Notes: generated by a model not told the origin, from the sequence alone. A stretch of 26,497 bases of DNA from CAYSCZ01 sp964429655 (GCA_964429655.1 CAYSCZ010000045.1:1-26497); one strand, 5' to 3'; counted from the first letter of the stretch, positions 6,917 to 16,620 are shown. Program-made: numbers and translations.

Positions 6917-9163
6917 ATGAAAAATTGGTTAATACTTTTGGCTTTGCTGTCAGTTTCAACATTATCAGCCCAGGATAACTGGAAAAAAAAATTTGAACAG
7001 CTGGGCACACTTCTACCGACACCAAATGACTACAGAAATGCTTCTGGGGCTCCTGGAAAAGATTACTGGCAGCAAAGAGCTGATTATTACATATCAATCG
7101 AGATTAATGATGAAAATCAAACGATTACCGGTTCTGAAACTATCACTTATTACAACCAATCCCCAGACGATCTTAAATATCTCTGGATACAATTAGACCA
7201 GAATATACGAAGTAAAAATTCTACCAGTCGGTCTCTTTCTAGCAGTAACTGGGACAGAGATTCTTACAGTGGGATCAGGATGGCCAAAAAAATAAATAGC
7301 AAAAAGCTGGCTACCATAACCGGCGATAGGGTCTATAATGGTGGTTTTAATATACAATTGGTTCAAGATGGGGCCGGTAACGACTTAGATTATGTTATAA
7401 ATAATACAATGATGAGGGTGGAGCTTCCTCAGACGCTCAAGAGTGGAGAGAAATACACTTTTAACATTGAATGGAATTATTTAGTAAATGATCGATTAAA
7501 AGATGATGGCAGGTCCGGTTATGAGTATTTTCCAGAGGATGATAATTACCTGTATACCATAGCACAATTTTATCCCAGAATGGCTGCCTATCTTGATAAT
7601 GAGGGTTGGCAAAACAAACAGTTTATAGGATCTGGAGAATTCACATTGTCTTTTGGGGACTTTAATGTGGAAATAACTGTGCCGGAAGATTTTGTTGTAG
7701 CCTCAACGGGCACGCTACAAAACCCCCAGGCCGTACTCACTGCAGATCAACTAGAGCGCTTGGAAAAAGCCAGGAAAACTTATAATAACCCTGTGATGAT
7801 CATAAACGAGAAAGAAGCCATTAAAAACGAAAAAAAGAAAGAGAAAGGGCTTAAGACATGGGTTTATAAGGCAGATAACGTGCGGGATTTTGCATTTGCT
7901 TGTTCAAGGAAATTTTTGTGGGATGCGATGGCAGTAGAAATCGGAGATAAAACGCCCCTGGCGATGTCTTATTATCCAAAGGAAGGAAACCCTTTATGGG
8001 AACAGTATTCTACGAAAGCTGTTGCACAAACCTTGGAAACTTATTCAAAACATACCATAGCGTATCCTTATCCAGTGGCTATATCGGTTCATACCGCCAG
8101 CATCGGGATGGAGTACCCTATGATCTGCTTCAATTATGGAAGACCAAATCCTGATGGTTCCTATTCAGACCGTTTAAAATATGGCATGATCAGTGTAATT
8201 ATACATGAAGTGGGCCATAACTTTTTCCCCATGATCATAAATTCAGATGAAAGACAGTGGACCTGGATGGATGAGGGATTAAATACATTTGTCCAGTATC
8301 TGACTGAAAAAGAATGGGACCCTGATTATCCTTCCCGAAGAGGGCCTGCTGAGAATATAGTTCCATATATGAAAGGGGATAAAAATGGTATGCGGCCTAT
8401 TATGACCAACTCTGAACAAATTCTGCAATTTGGAAATAATGCTTATGGAAAACCCGCCACAGCCTTAAATCTACTTCGCGAGGTTGTTATGGGCCCTGAA
8501 TTATTTGATTATGCCTTTAAAGAATACGCCCAAAGATGGGCCTTTAAACACCCAAGCCCCGCAGACTTTTTCAGAACGATGGAAGATGCCTCTGCTGTGG
8601 ATTTAGACTGGTTTTGGAAAGGTTGGTTTTATACAATTGACCATGTTGATGTTGGTATCGATAATGTAAAGTGGTATCGAATGGATACCGATGATGATAA
8701 TTTTGAGAATAAAGTAGTTACCTCAGAAGAGTCCATAAAGGGCAAAGAGGATGAGAATAAAAAAGCCAGAAATTTCGAAGAGGCGGCAGAGACTTACGTT
8801 GTTAAAAGTACACCAGAAAATAGCTACGGCGAATTCATGAATAGATATGATGATGAGGCTATCAAAATAGAAAATGCTGATAAACATTTTTATGAGGTCA
8901 CTTTTGTTAACAAGGGAGGTTTAGTAAGCCCCTTAATCGTTGAATGGACTTACAAAGATGGAACTAAAGAGTTAGAAAAGATCCCAGCGGAAATATGGCG
9001 CATGGATGAATACAAAGTCAGCAAAGTCTTCACAAAGGATAAAGAAGTAATCAATATAGCGCTTGATCCCAAGAAAAAAACCGCAGATGTAAACCTCGAT
9101 AATAATAATTTTCCAAAAGTCGATACCCCTTCTAAATTTGATGAATTTAAAGAAGGAAAATAG
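6917..9163 (+). CDS. Secreted M1 family metallopeptidase
   Basis: A 748-residue zinc aminopeptidase-like protein with a clear signal peptide (MKNWLILLALLSVSTLSAQ). The zinc site is HEVGH at 430-434 with the third ligand E453 after an 18-residue gap in TWMDEGLN, exactly the M1 spacing. The usual GAMEN substrate loop is replaced by GMEYP at 397-401, as seen in a Bacteroidota M1 subgroup. The N-terminal ~270 residues form the beta domain, and a lysine-rich insertion (around 300-312) precedes the catalytic domain. The C-terminal ~150 residues are charged and lack an obvious type IX sorting domain. It likely degrades peptides in the periplasm or outside the cell. It follows the permease gene at 10 bp. 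Confidence 0.92.
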   Translation: MKNWLILLALLSVSTLSAQDNWKKKFEQLGTLLPTPNDYRNASGAPGKDYWQQRADYYISIEINDENQTITGSETITYYNQSPDDLKYLWIQLDQNIRSKNSTSRSLSSSNWDRDSYSGIRMAKKINSKKLATITGDRVYNGGFNIQLVQDGAGNDLDYVINNTMMRVELPQTLKSGEKYTFNIEWNYLVNDRLKDDGRSGYEYFPEDDNYLYTIAQFYPRMAAYLDNEGWQNKQFIGSGEFTLSFGDFNVEITVPEDFVVASTGTLQNPQAVLTADQLERLEKARKTYNNPVMIINEKEAIKNEKKKEKGLKTWVYKADNVRDFAFACSRKFLWDAMAVEIGDKTPLAMSYYPKEGNPLWEQYSTKAVAQTLETYSKHTIAYPYPVAISVHTASIGMEYPMICFNYGRPNPDGSYSDRLKYGMISVIIHEVGHNFFPMIINSDERQWTWMDEGLNTFVQYLTEKEWDPDYPSRRGPAENIVPYMKGDKNGMRPIMTNSEQILQFGNNAYGKPATALNLLREVVMGPELFDYAFKEYAQRWAFKHPSPADFFRTMEDASAVDLDWFWKGWFYTIDHVDVGIDNVKWYRMDTDDDNFENKVVTSEESIKGKEDENKKARNFEEAAETYVVKSTPENSYGEFMNRYDDEAIKIENADKHFYEVTFVNKGGLVSPLIVEWTYKDGTKELEKIPAEIWRMDEYKVSKVFTKDKEVINIALDPKKKTADVNLDNNNFPKVDTPSKFDEFKEGK

Positions 9164-9190
9164 TGTTTGTCTATAACCGATCAGAAGAAA

Positions 9191-9224
9191 GGGGTGATGG
9201 ATTCTCTCACTCCCATTTATTTTT
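9191..9224 (+). terminator. Candidate terminator after the M1 peptidase gene
   Basis: GGGGTGA (9191-9197) can pair with TCACTCCC (9207-9214) with one bulged C and one G-T pair, around a 9-nt loop. The T-rich run ATTTATTTTT follows. It lies 28 bp after the M1 stop and before the dsbD gene. The stem is modest, so the call is tentative. Confidence 0.4.
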
Positions 9225-9274
9225 ATGTTGTTACAAGTGCTAACAGTTAATTTTTTAAATCGTAATTATATTTG

Positions 9275-11254
9275 ATGAAAAAATTTCTCGTCCCGTTTTT
9301 ATTTATCGTTTTGAGTGTTACTATTTCCAATGCTCAAGTGCTCCATCCCGCAGATTGGGAGGTTAAACTATCTAGTGATAATATCAAAAAAGGAGACAGC
9401 ATAGAAGTTATATTTAAAGTTAGGATTGATAAAGATTGGTATTTATACTCATCAGATTTTGATCCAGACCTGGGGCCAATGGTTACTGAATTCGATTTCA
9501 AACCACACAGCTCCTACCAATTGATAGATTCTGTCAGGCCGATTAATCCTAATAAAAAGTACGATGAAATATGGGAAGGTGAATACACTTACTTTAAAGG
9601 TGAGGGAGCGTTTCGACAAACAATAAAGATCCTTTCTGAAAATTTGTACATTGAAGGCAATTATATATATCAGGTCTGTAGCGACATTGATGGCAAATGT
9701 ATTCCCTTTGATGAAACATTTAAGATTCAAAAAGGTGCGGTAAATACAATCAAAAAAAACAAAACCAGCATACTTTCTCAGAGATCATCTTTAGATCCAT
9801 ATTCCTTGCTGTCATTTATGGTAGTAGCTTTTCTGGCTGGTCTGGCTGCTTTACTTACACCGTGCGTTTTCCCTATGATCCCACTGACAGTTACCTTCTT
9901 TTCAGGTAATGGCAAAGGTGGCAGGTTAAAAGCATTTTTTTATGGGTTTTCAATAATCTTGATTTACACACTTATCGGATCTATTCTTGCGCCATTTATG
10001 GGGCCTGAAGTTGCAAATGAATTGGCTACCGGATGGCTTCCTAATATCATATTTTTTGTAGTGTTTGTCGTTTTTGCCCTCTCTTTTTTTGGGTTGTTTG
10101 AGATAACACTACCTCATAAATTTATCAACACTATTGATAAAAACTCAGATAGAAGCGGCCTCATTGGCATCTTCTTTATGGCATTCACTTTAGTGTTGGT
10201 GTCTTTTTCATGCACAGGACCCATCGTAGGTAGTTTGTTGGTTGAGTCAGCTGGCGGTTTGTTTTTAAAACCCATATTAGGGATGTTTTCTTTCGCGCTG
10301 GCATTTGCACTTCCCTTTACACTATTTGCATTATTTCCCGGTTGGTTAAATAATCTGCCAAAATCGGGTGGGTGGCTTAATTCGGTTAAAGTTGTCTTAG
10401 GGTTTCTTGAATTGGCTTTTGCTTTTAAATTTCTGAGCATTGCAGACCAAGCCTATCATTGGGGTATTTTGGATCGTGAGATTTACCTAGCGATATGGAT
10501 TGCTATCTTCACTATGATGGGGTTTTATATCTTAGGCAAGTTAAGGCTTAAGGGAGATCCGGAAATCAAACAAATCACCGTACCACGGCTTATTTTATCA
10601 TTATCTTCCTTTGTTTTTGTTATTTATTTGATCCCAGGTATGTGGGGCGCCCCTTTAAAATCATTAGCAGGCTATTTGCCTCCACTATCAACACATGATT
10701 TTAATATACTTCAACCTTCAGTTCAATCGGGATATCCAGCAGAATTTGTAAATAATACCGTTTGTGACGATCCGAAATATGACGATATATTTGATTTTCC
10801 ACATGGAATCAAGGGCTACTTCGATTTTAGTCAGGCACTAGATTGCGCCAAAGAACAGCGTAAACCATTATTTATAGATTTCACCGGTCATGGATGCGTT
10901 AATTGTCGGGAAATGGAGGCTCGTGTATGGAGTGATCCTGAAGTATTAAAGCGATTAAAGAAAGATTTTGTAATTGCAGCCTTATATGTCGATGACAAGA
11001 CAACACTCCCAAAGGATGAATGGTATAAATCAGATTATGACAATAAAATAAAAAAAACAATTGGCAAACAAAATGCTGACCTTCAAATAACTAAATTCAA
11101 CAATAATGCCCAACCGTATTACGTGATTCTAAATACCAACGGGGAACTAGTCGTTAAGCCAAGGGCTTATGATATGGATATCAGTGCGTTCATAGATTTT
11201 CTCGATAAAGCTAAGGTTAAGTTCTATAGCAGTGCTTCTGTTGCCAAAAATTAA
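9275..11254 (+). CDS. dsbD: Thiol:disulfide interchange protein DsbD
   Basis: A 659-residue protein with the three DsbD modules. After a signal peptide (KKFLVPFLFIVLSVTISNAQ), the periplasmic alpha-like domain has paired cysteines C135 and C142 (YQVCSDIDGKCIPF). A membrane domain of about eight helices follows, with LTPCVFPMIPLTVTFF (C197) and SFSCTGPIVGSLL (C313), the two transmembrane redox cysteines. A C-terminal thioredoxin domain has FTGHGCVNCREME (C541, C544). Electrons pass from cytoplasmic thioredoxin through the membrane to periplasmic proteins. I use the ATG at 9275; a TTG immediately before it would add one residue. The gene appears monocistronic within an envelope gene cluster. 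Confidence 0.93.
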   Translation: MKKFLVPFLFIVLSVTISNAQVLHPADWEVKLSSDNIKKGDSIEVIFKVRIDKDWYLYSSDFDPDLGPMVTEFDFKPHSSYQLIDSVRPINPNKKYDEIWEGEYTYFKGEGAFRQTIKILSENLYIEGNYIYQVCSDIDGKCIPFDETFKIQKGAVNTIKKNKTSILSQRSSLDPYSLLSFMVVAFLAGLAALLTPCVFPMIPLTVTFFSGNGKGGRLKAFFYGFSIILIYTLIGSILAPFMGPEVANELATGWLPNIIFFVVFVVFALSFFGLFEITLPHKFINTIDKNSDRSGLIGIFFMAFTLVLVSFSCTGPIVGSLLVESAGGLFLKPILGMFSFALAFALPFTLFALFPGWLNNLPKSGGWLNSVKVVLGFLELAFAFKFLSIADQAYHWGILDREIYLAIWIAIFTMMGFYILGKLRLKGDPEIKQITVPRLILSLSSFVFVIYLIPGMWGAPLKSLAGYLPPLSTHDFNILQPSVQSGYPAEFVNNTVCDDPKYDDIFDFPHGIKGYFDFSQALDCAKEQRKPLFIDFTGHGCVNCREMEARVWSDPEVLKRLKKDFVIAALYVDDKTTLPKDEWYKSDYDNKIKKTIGKQNADLQITKFNNNAQPYYVILNTNGELVVKPRAYDMDISAFIDFLDKAKVKFYSSASVAKN

Positions 11255-11344
11255 CCTTTATCCATAATATATTTTATTCCTTCCTTAGAATAGTTTAATT
11301 TTCACCCAAAACCAGTCCCATAAAAGGTTACGAATATATAAATA

Positions 11345-12646
11345 ATGAAAAAAGCTTTTTTAAATCCCGCTCCATACGTTTTTATCCTTATTATTCTACT
11401 CATCTTTTTTTCATTTAATAATAATGACAACAAAGCGGTTATCACCTCAGAAGCAATGCTTAAACTAAAGGATTCTGTTAAACAGAAAGAAGTGAAACAT
11501 AAAACGCTTTTTGGGATTATTATTGATTCTTTAAAAGTAGAGGAAAGGAAAATAAGATGGAATCAGAACCTGGCAGATATTCTTTCTTCATATAATGTTG
11601 AGTATTCAGTAATTCACAAACTATCCGAGAAGTCAAAGGATATTTTTGATGTGAGAAAAATGAAAGCCGGCAATGATTATACTGTAATTTATGCTGAGGA
11701 TACCATTGGTAAATCTGCACATCATTTGATATATGAAGAAAATCCTAAAAATTATGTTGTCTTTTCATTCTCCGATTCGATAGTTGTAAGAAAAGCAAAT
11801 AAAGAAAGCTCTTTTAGAACGTCCACCTTTGCAGGAATAATCAATTCATCGATGTATAAAACACTCACTGATGTTGGTGAAAGTCCTTTATTGGTAAATG
11901 AACTTGTCGATGTTTTTGCATGGCAAGTGGATTTTTTCAGAATCAAAAAAGGGGACCGATTCAAAATAATCTATGAAGAGGAATGGGTAGATGATGAAAA
12001 AATTGGAATATCTAAAATAATTGGTGCTTATTTTGAACATTGGGACGATAAATTTTATGCCATTTATTATGATCAGGGCAATGGTGTTAATTACTTCGAT
12101 GAAAATGGAAATAGTTTGAGGAAAGAATTTTTAAAAACGCCTTTACATTATACAAGGATCAGTTCAGGGTATTCCCTGCGACGTTTCCATCCGATATTAA
12201 AAAGATATAGAGCTCATGTAGGGACGGATTATGCCGCTCCTCCGGGTACTCCAATAAGATCAGTGGGCGATGGAATTGTTACAGAAGCCACATATTCAAA
12301 GTATTTTGGGAATTATGTGAAAATTAAACATAATGCAAACTATTCGACCCAATATCTTCACATGTCAAAAATAAAATATGGAGTTAAAAATGGGGCAAAA
12401 GTAAAACAAGGTCAAGTAATTGGGTTTGTGGGGAGTACAGGCTATGCAACGGGACCTCATTTATGTTACAGATTTTGGAAGAACGGAAAACCTGTTGATG
12501 CAAGGAAAATTGAATTTCCTCCATCTGAACCAATTCAAGAAAAATATAGGGAGATTTATAATAGTAAGATGAATAAAGTCACAGAAATTCTTGATAAAAT
12601 CCAATTTAATTCCAAAAAAAACATCCTCGCTTCTATTAATTTATAA
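11345..12646 (+). CDS. M23 family (LytM-type) metallopeptidase
   Basis: A 433-residue envelope peptidase. Residues 10-24 form a hydrophobic membrane anchor or signal (PYVFILIILLIFFSF). The region 40-270 resembles the OapA/LysM-like N-terminal part of long M23 proteins. The LytM catalytic domain starts near 270 with SGYSLRRFHPILKRYRAHVG. The zinc ligands H291 and D295 are in HVGTDYAAP, and the catalytic H339 is in QYLHMSKI. The normally third-ligand HxH motif reads H372-L-C374 (TGPHLCYRFWKNGKPVD), so the second histidine is cysteine. I recall this HLCYRFWKNG form from other Bacteroidota M23 proteins, so it is probably active or a lineage variant. It likely cleaves peptidoglycan cross-links or acts as a septal activator. 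Confidence 0.9.
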   Translation: MKKAFLNPAPYVFILIILLIFFSFNNNDNKAVITSEAMLKLKDSVKQKEVKHKTLFGIIIDSLKVEERKIRWNQNLADILSSYNVEYSVIHKLSEKSKDIFDVRKMKAGNDYTVIYAEDTIGKSAHHLIYEENPKNYVVFSFSDSIVVRKANKESSFRTSTFAGIINSSMYKTLTDVGESPLLVNELVDVFAWQVDFFRIKKGDRFKIIYEEEWVDDEKIGISKIIGAYFEHWDDKFYAIYYDQGNGVNYFDENGNSLRKEFLKTPLHYTRISSGYSLRRFHPILKRYRAHVGTDYAAPPGTPIRSVGDGIVTEATYSKYFGNYVKIKHNANYSTQYLHMSKIKYGVKNGAKVKQGQVIGFVGSTGYATGPHLCYRFWKNGKPVDARKIEFPPSEPIQEKYREIYNSKMNKVTEILDKIQFNSKKNILASINL

Positions 12647-12733
12647 TAAATTTGTTACTGGATTGTTTTTATAATTATTTTAATAATCTAATGTTAATTA
12701 TTTAAGATTAACTCAATAAAATCAAAATATATT

Positions 12734-13429
12734 ATGATTACAAATAACTTGGTAGTCGTGTTTACTGCAATGAATTTTGTCTTTGTGAATCTTCAGGCTC
12801 AGAGTGAAGTGGAGCAGATTAAGGTATACGGCAAGGTTATGGATGAGAAAACCAAATCTGGAATTCCATATGAAATAGTCTATGAAAAGTTGCCATATTA
12901 TGATGATATGGGTTTTACAACCTCCAAAGCACCCGGAGAATATGAAATGCCGTTGCTGGAAGGTGAAAAGTACAACATTAAAATAGAATCCCCTGGTTAT
13001 GTGACATATGAAAAAGAGTTTGTTGTAGAAGCAAATGGTTCAGAATTGCAGAAGGATTTCGAACTGGAACCAATTCAAAGTCTTATAAAACTTGAAAATC
13101 TTATTTTTTCGACTGGACGGAGTGATATATCACCTTCATCATATAGAGAATTAGATAGCCTGGTAACGTGGCTCCAAGGTGAACCTGAAGTGGTGATACA
13201 GCTTGAGGGGCATACAGATTTTGCTGGTGGAGATGAAAAAAATATGGAGCTATCTCAGGACAGGGTTGAAGCTATTAAAGAATATTTGGTCAATAAGGGC
13301 GTTGACAAAAAACAAGTAATAACAAAAGCTTTTGGCGGTACACAACCACTAACAAGAGAAAGAACACCTGAAGCCAGGGCAAGTAACAGAAGAGTGGAAG
13401 TAAGGATCGTACGTGAAAAAGCCAATTGA
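12734..13429 (+). CDS. OmpA family protein with carboxypeptidase-regulatory-like domain
   Basis: A 231-residue exported protein. A signal peptide ends near QAQSE (about residue 23). A beta-sandwich resembling carboxypeptidase-regulatory domains spans 28-105 (KVYGKVMDEKTKSGIPYE, then YNIKIESPGYVTYEKEF). The OmpA C-terminal peptidoglycan-binding domain covers about 115-228: LIFSTGRSDISPSSYRELD, VIQLEGHTDFAGGDEKN, ELSQDRVEAIKEYL and RASNRRVEVRIV. The expected aspartate and arginine contacts for diaminopimelate are present (D in GHTD, R in LSQDR). It lies 49 bp upstream of a larger OmpA protein with the same two modules, suggesting a related pair that ties the outer envelope to peptidoglycan. Confidence 0.9.
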   Translation: MITNNLVVVFTAMNFVFVNLQAQSEVEQIKVYGKVMDEKTKSGIPYEIVYEKLPYYDDMGFTTSKAPGEYEMPLLEGEKYNIKIESPGYVTYEKEFVVEANGSELQKDFELEPIQSLIKLENLIFSTGRSDISPSSYRELDSLVTWLQGEPEVVIQLEGHTDFAGGDEKNMELSQDRVEAIKEYLVNKGVDKKQVITKAFGGTQPLTRERTPEARASNRRVEVRIVREKAN

Positions 13430-13478
13430 AAAACGTCCGGCAACAATATTTTAACCAAACCAAAAATCTAAATGAATA

Positions 13479-15554
13479 ATGATGAGAATACTATTAATCT
13501 TAACGATTCTTATAACTAGCTGGTCAATCAGTGCCCAAGAGACGGTATACTGGGCATCTGAAATATTGGATATATCATCAGAAGAATCCCCGTATGAATA
13601 TTCTTCCATACAAGTATTACATAAACCCAATGTATATCCGAGGAGTGGCAAAGACCCTAATGCCTGGAGACCAAAAAAGCCAGATAATGAAGAAAACATA
13701 GTAGTGGGTTTCTCAGAAGCAATTAAAGCTAAGCAAATTGCAATAGTAGAAACTGAAAATCCTGGTGCTATTACTAAAATTTATGCCTATGATAGCGACT
13801 TTAACGAATACCTGTTAAGAGAAATACCCGCTAGAGACCTACCTATTGAGAATAGATTACTTAACTTATTTTTTGACGAAACAGAATACCCTATTACAGC
13901 CATTAAAGTAGTCCTTGACGGTGAAAAAGTTAACGGGTATCCTAGTATAGATGCGATCGGAATATCAAGTTCTAACATCCCAATAAATGTGTTAATAAAT
14001 GTATCAAAGGGTGTAAATCAGGAGATAGATGTTGAAAAGCTTGATGATAATGTAAACAGCACTTATATAGAGCATAGCCCAATTTTATCACCAGATGGAA
14101 AAAGGTTATATTTCAGCCGACAATATCATCCTGATAATATAGGTGGTGTTGATGATAACGAAGACATCTGGTTCTCCGAATTGGATGAAGAAACAGGAGG
14201 GTGGTTACCCGCAAAAAATATTGGGCCTCCTTTAAATACAAAAGGACCAAACTTTCTTAGCTCAGTCACAGAAATAAACGGCGAAGAAGTTCTTATCCTT
14301 GGAAATAGATATGGTAAAAAAGGCAGAATGTTTGCTGGTGTATCAATAGCAAAACGAAAAGGTGATTCATTTACTGAACCTCAAAATGTTATTATAAATA
14401 ATGAATATAACTATTCTCCAAACGCAGATTTTTTCATTAGTCCTGACGGTGATGTCTTAATATTATCAGTAGAAAGGGATGAGACCTATGGCAAAAGAGA
14501 TTTATATGTAAGTTTTAAAGCTATTAATGGAAACTGGACAGAACCTAAAAACATTGGAGACGATGTGAATACTTTAAATGAAGAGGGTGCTCCTTATTTA
14601 GCATATAATAACGAAACACTTTATTTCTCATCAGATGGGTACTCAGGCTATGGTGGTGTTGATATTTACGTTACTAAAAGATTAGATGACAGCTGGACAA
14701 AATGGTCAGAACCAGAGAACCTGGGAGAAGGTGTAAATTCAGAAGACGATGATGTTTATATTAATATACCCAGTTCAGGTGAACATATTTATTTCACAAG
14801 AGGGGACAAAGATGAAAATACAGATATTTTTCGGTTCAATAAAAGAGATTTCTATGTTGATCCTCAAGATTTAATAGCTGAATCAGGTATTGAAAGTATT
14901 GAAGATATAGAGGGTCTTAATGTAGAACCTCAAAAAGTAGTTGTAACTATAAGCGGTACTGTTTATGATTCGGCATCTAAAGAACCAATTGCTGCCAATA
15001 TAATGGTTGAACGACTACCTGACGGAGGAAAAGTCACAGACCTTAACTCCGGTAGCGATGGCAAGTATGAATTCAGTGTAAAATCTGGCGCCAGGTATGG
15101 GTTCTTAGCAGAGAGTGATGGTTATTTATCTGTTAGTGAAAATGTTGACCTTAACGGTATTACTGAACCAAAAATCGTAGACAGAGATCTTTATTTAGTT
15201 CCAATAAAAACTGGAAGCGCCATAGTATTAAACAACATCTTTTTTGATTTTGATAAAGCAGAATTAAAAACAGCTTCTTATTCTGAACTTAAAAGGATTC
15301 TTGATCTAATTAATAAAAACAGGATTAATAAGATAGCAATCACTGGTTATACGGATGACCTGGCCAGTGAGGACTATAACTTAAACCTATCACGCGGTAG
15401 AGCTCAGGCTGTATCAGGTTATCTAACAGAGAAGGGTGTGGATGAAAATATGTTGATTGTAACCGGCAAAGGTGAAAGCGATCCAATGGTACCTAATACG
15501 AGTCCTGAAAATAGAAGTAAAAATAGAAGAGTAGAATTTAAGGTATTAGAATAA
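13479..15554 (+). CDS. OmpA family protein with PD40 repeats and an N-terminal discoidin-like region
   Basis: A 691-residue exported protein (signal peptide to about SAQE). Residues 20-165 form a beta-rich region (VYWASEILDISSEE, ALIVETE-like strands) resembling the discoidin-like N-terminus seen in Bacteroidota OmpA proteins. Residues ~195-460 hold WD40-like PD40 repeats: HSPILSPDGKRLYFSR, FFISPDGDVLILSVERD, APYLAYNNETLYFSSDGYSG and HIYFTRGDKDENTDIFRF. A carboxypeptidase-regulatory-like domain is near 485-560. The OmpA domain is at about 575-690 (IFFDFDKAELKTASYSELK, ITGYTDDLASEDYNLNLSRG, NRSKNRRVEFKVL). Domain order recalls PorE/SprE-type envelope anchors of gliding or type IX systems, but no such partners are nearby, so the role is open. 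Two adjacent ATGs make the first residue ambiguous by one. Confidence 0.9.
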   Translation: MMRILLILTILITSWSISAQETVYWASEILDISSEESPYEYSSIQVLHKPNVYPRSGKDPNAWRPKKPDNEENIVVGFSEAIKAKQIAIVETENPGAITKIYAYDSDFNEYLLREIPARDLPIENRLLNLFFDETEYPITAIKVVLDGEKVNGYPSIDAIGISSSNIPINVLINVSKGVNQEIDVEKLDDNVNSTYIEHSPILSPDGKRLYFSRQYHPDNIGGVDDNEDIWFSELDEETGGWLPAKNIGPPLNTKGPNFLSSVTEINGEEVLILGNRYGKKGRMFAGVSIAKRKGDSFTEPQNVIINNEYNYSPNADFFISPDGDVLILSVERDETYGKRDLYVSFKAINGNWTEPKNIGDDVNTLNEEGAPYLAYNNETLYFSSDGYSGYGGVDIYVTKRLDDSWTKWSEPENLGEGVNSEDDDVYINIPSSGEHIYFTRGDKDENTDIFRFNKRDFYVDPQDLIAESGIESIEDIEGLNVEPQKVVVTISGTVYDSASKEPIAANIMVERLPDGGKVTDLNSGSDGKYEFSVKSGARYGFLAESDGYLSVSENVDLNGITEPKIVDRDLYLVPIKTGSAIVLNNIFFDFDKAELKTASYSELKRILDLINKNRINKIAITGYTDDLASEDYNLNLSRGRAQAVSGYLTEKGVDENMLIVTGKGESDPMVPNTSPENRSKNRRVEFKVLE

Positions 15555-15587
15555 AATAAAAAAAGCGGTTTGCTATATAACCAGTCA

Positions 15588-16400
15588 TTAGTAAGTTGAT
15601 GTACTTTCTAAAGACTGGTTAAATATTTTCTTTAAAATATTTATTCTTTCTCCTCCTTTATACAAATAATCAGCTTTTTTCATATAGTTCATGGCGTTAT
15701 CAATCTTCCCACTATTGAATAGATTAATACCTATGTTATAATACATTAAACCCGCCAATTGCATCTCATTAATCCTATTGTTTAAATTAATTTGATTAAG
15801 AGGCCCACCTTCTTGTTGATTATCTGCTAAAAACTGATTAATTCTTTTAGTGGTTTCCTCCTTACCACTCATAAATCCATCGATTGGATCAGTTGACTCG
15901 AATAAATACTCTTCATCATCACCAATGGTCAAGTAGATATGGAAATTAGTTTCATAGATCCTATGCTTAATGTTTAACCTATTTAAAAGTATACTATATA
16001 GAGCCGTTCCAGATACACAATCATACTTTCCACTGTTAGCAATAGTTTTTGAGAATGGGATATAGTTAACGTAATTAACAAGTGCTTTCCTGTGAATGTA
16101 GTAGAACATCCATCTAAAGAAATGTTGGTTTTCTTTATACTTTTTCCTTCTCTTTTCTAATTTATCCACTAAGGTTTCTATTCTAAGATAAGCCTCCTCT
16201 ATCTGGTAGCTTTCAATTGATGAATCCACTACTAAGTAGTAATCTAAGGGCTCAGATCCAGCACTTTGAAAAACCCTTTTCTCTATGTCACTTTGCCAAT
16301 CGAGACTATCAACCTGAGCAAATAGATATATTGGGGATATTAAAATAATAACTGATATAAATATTAGAAACCTGAACAAGAAAAATTTATTTCTTAACAT
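15588..16400 (-). CDS. Secreted transglutaminase-like (papain-fold) protein
   Basis: A 270-residue protein with an N-terminal signal or anchor (FLFRFLIFISVIILISPIYLFAQ). The middle region has a plausible transglutaminase-like triad: C128 in SGKYDCVSGTALYSILLNRL, H154 in ETNFHIYLTI, and an acid at E168 or D171 in YLFESTDP. The spacing and the cysteine at a helix start match the TGc/SirB1-like fold. The C-terminal ~70 residues look like a TPR-type helical pair (MQLAGLMYYNIGINLFNSGK, MNYMKKADYLYKGG). It may cleave or cross-link an envelope substrate. It converges on the OmpA gene with only 33 bp between stops. I recognise the fold, not a named family. Confidence 0.7.
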   Translation of the reverse strand: MLRNKFFLFRFLIFISVIILISPIYLFAQVDSLDWQSDIEKRVFQSAGSEPLDYYLVVDSSIESYQIEEAYLRIETLVDKLEKRRKKYKENQHFFRWMFYYIHRKALVNYVNYIPFSKTIANSGKYDCVSGTALYSILLNRLNIKHRIYETNFHIYLTIGDDEEYLFESTDPIDGFMSGKEETTKRINQFLADNQQEGGPLNQINLNNRINEMQLAGLMYYNIGINLFNSGKIDNAMNYMKKADYLYKGGERINILKKIFNQSLESTSTY

Positions 16401-16620
16401 ATGATTAATATATAAGTAACCTTAATTTAACAATTATTTGAATTTTTTCCAAAATCGCAGCAAATCATTATAGTCTGAAGGATTTATTATTTAATATTTT
16501 TACAGTTCATTATTCGTATTAATATAAGAAACTATGGGAAAAATTTTTCAAATATACCGGATAAAAAAAAATGAAAAATATCAGCGAATAACCAATAAAC
16601 TAATTGCTGATTGTAGTAGA

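Noticed and set aside
9267..9274. TATATTTG box directly before dsbD
   Set aside because: It matches TAnnTTTG but touches the ATG at 9275, so transcription would start inside the signal-peptide codons. Probably chance in AT-rich DNA.
12647..12654. TAAATTTG box upstream of the first OmpA gene
   Set aside because: Matches the -7 consensus but overlaps the end region of the M23 gene area, has no TTG at the right distance, and would leave a long leader. Too weak to annotate.
16534..16620. Upstream in-frame start for the small lipoprotein
   Set aside because: The added 29 basic residues would hide the lipoprotein signal, and the 16621 ATG gives a standard lipobox.
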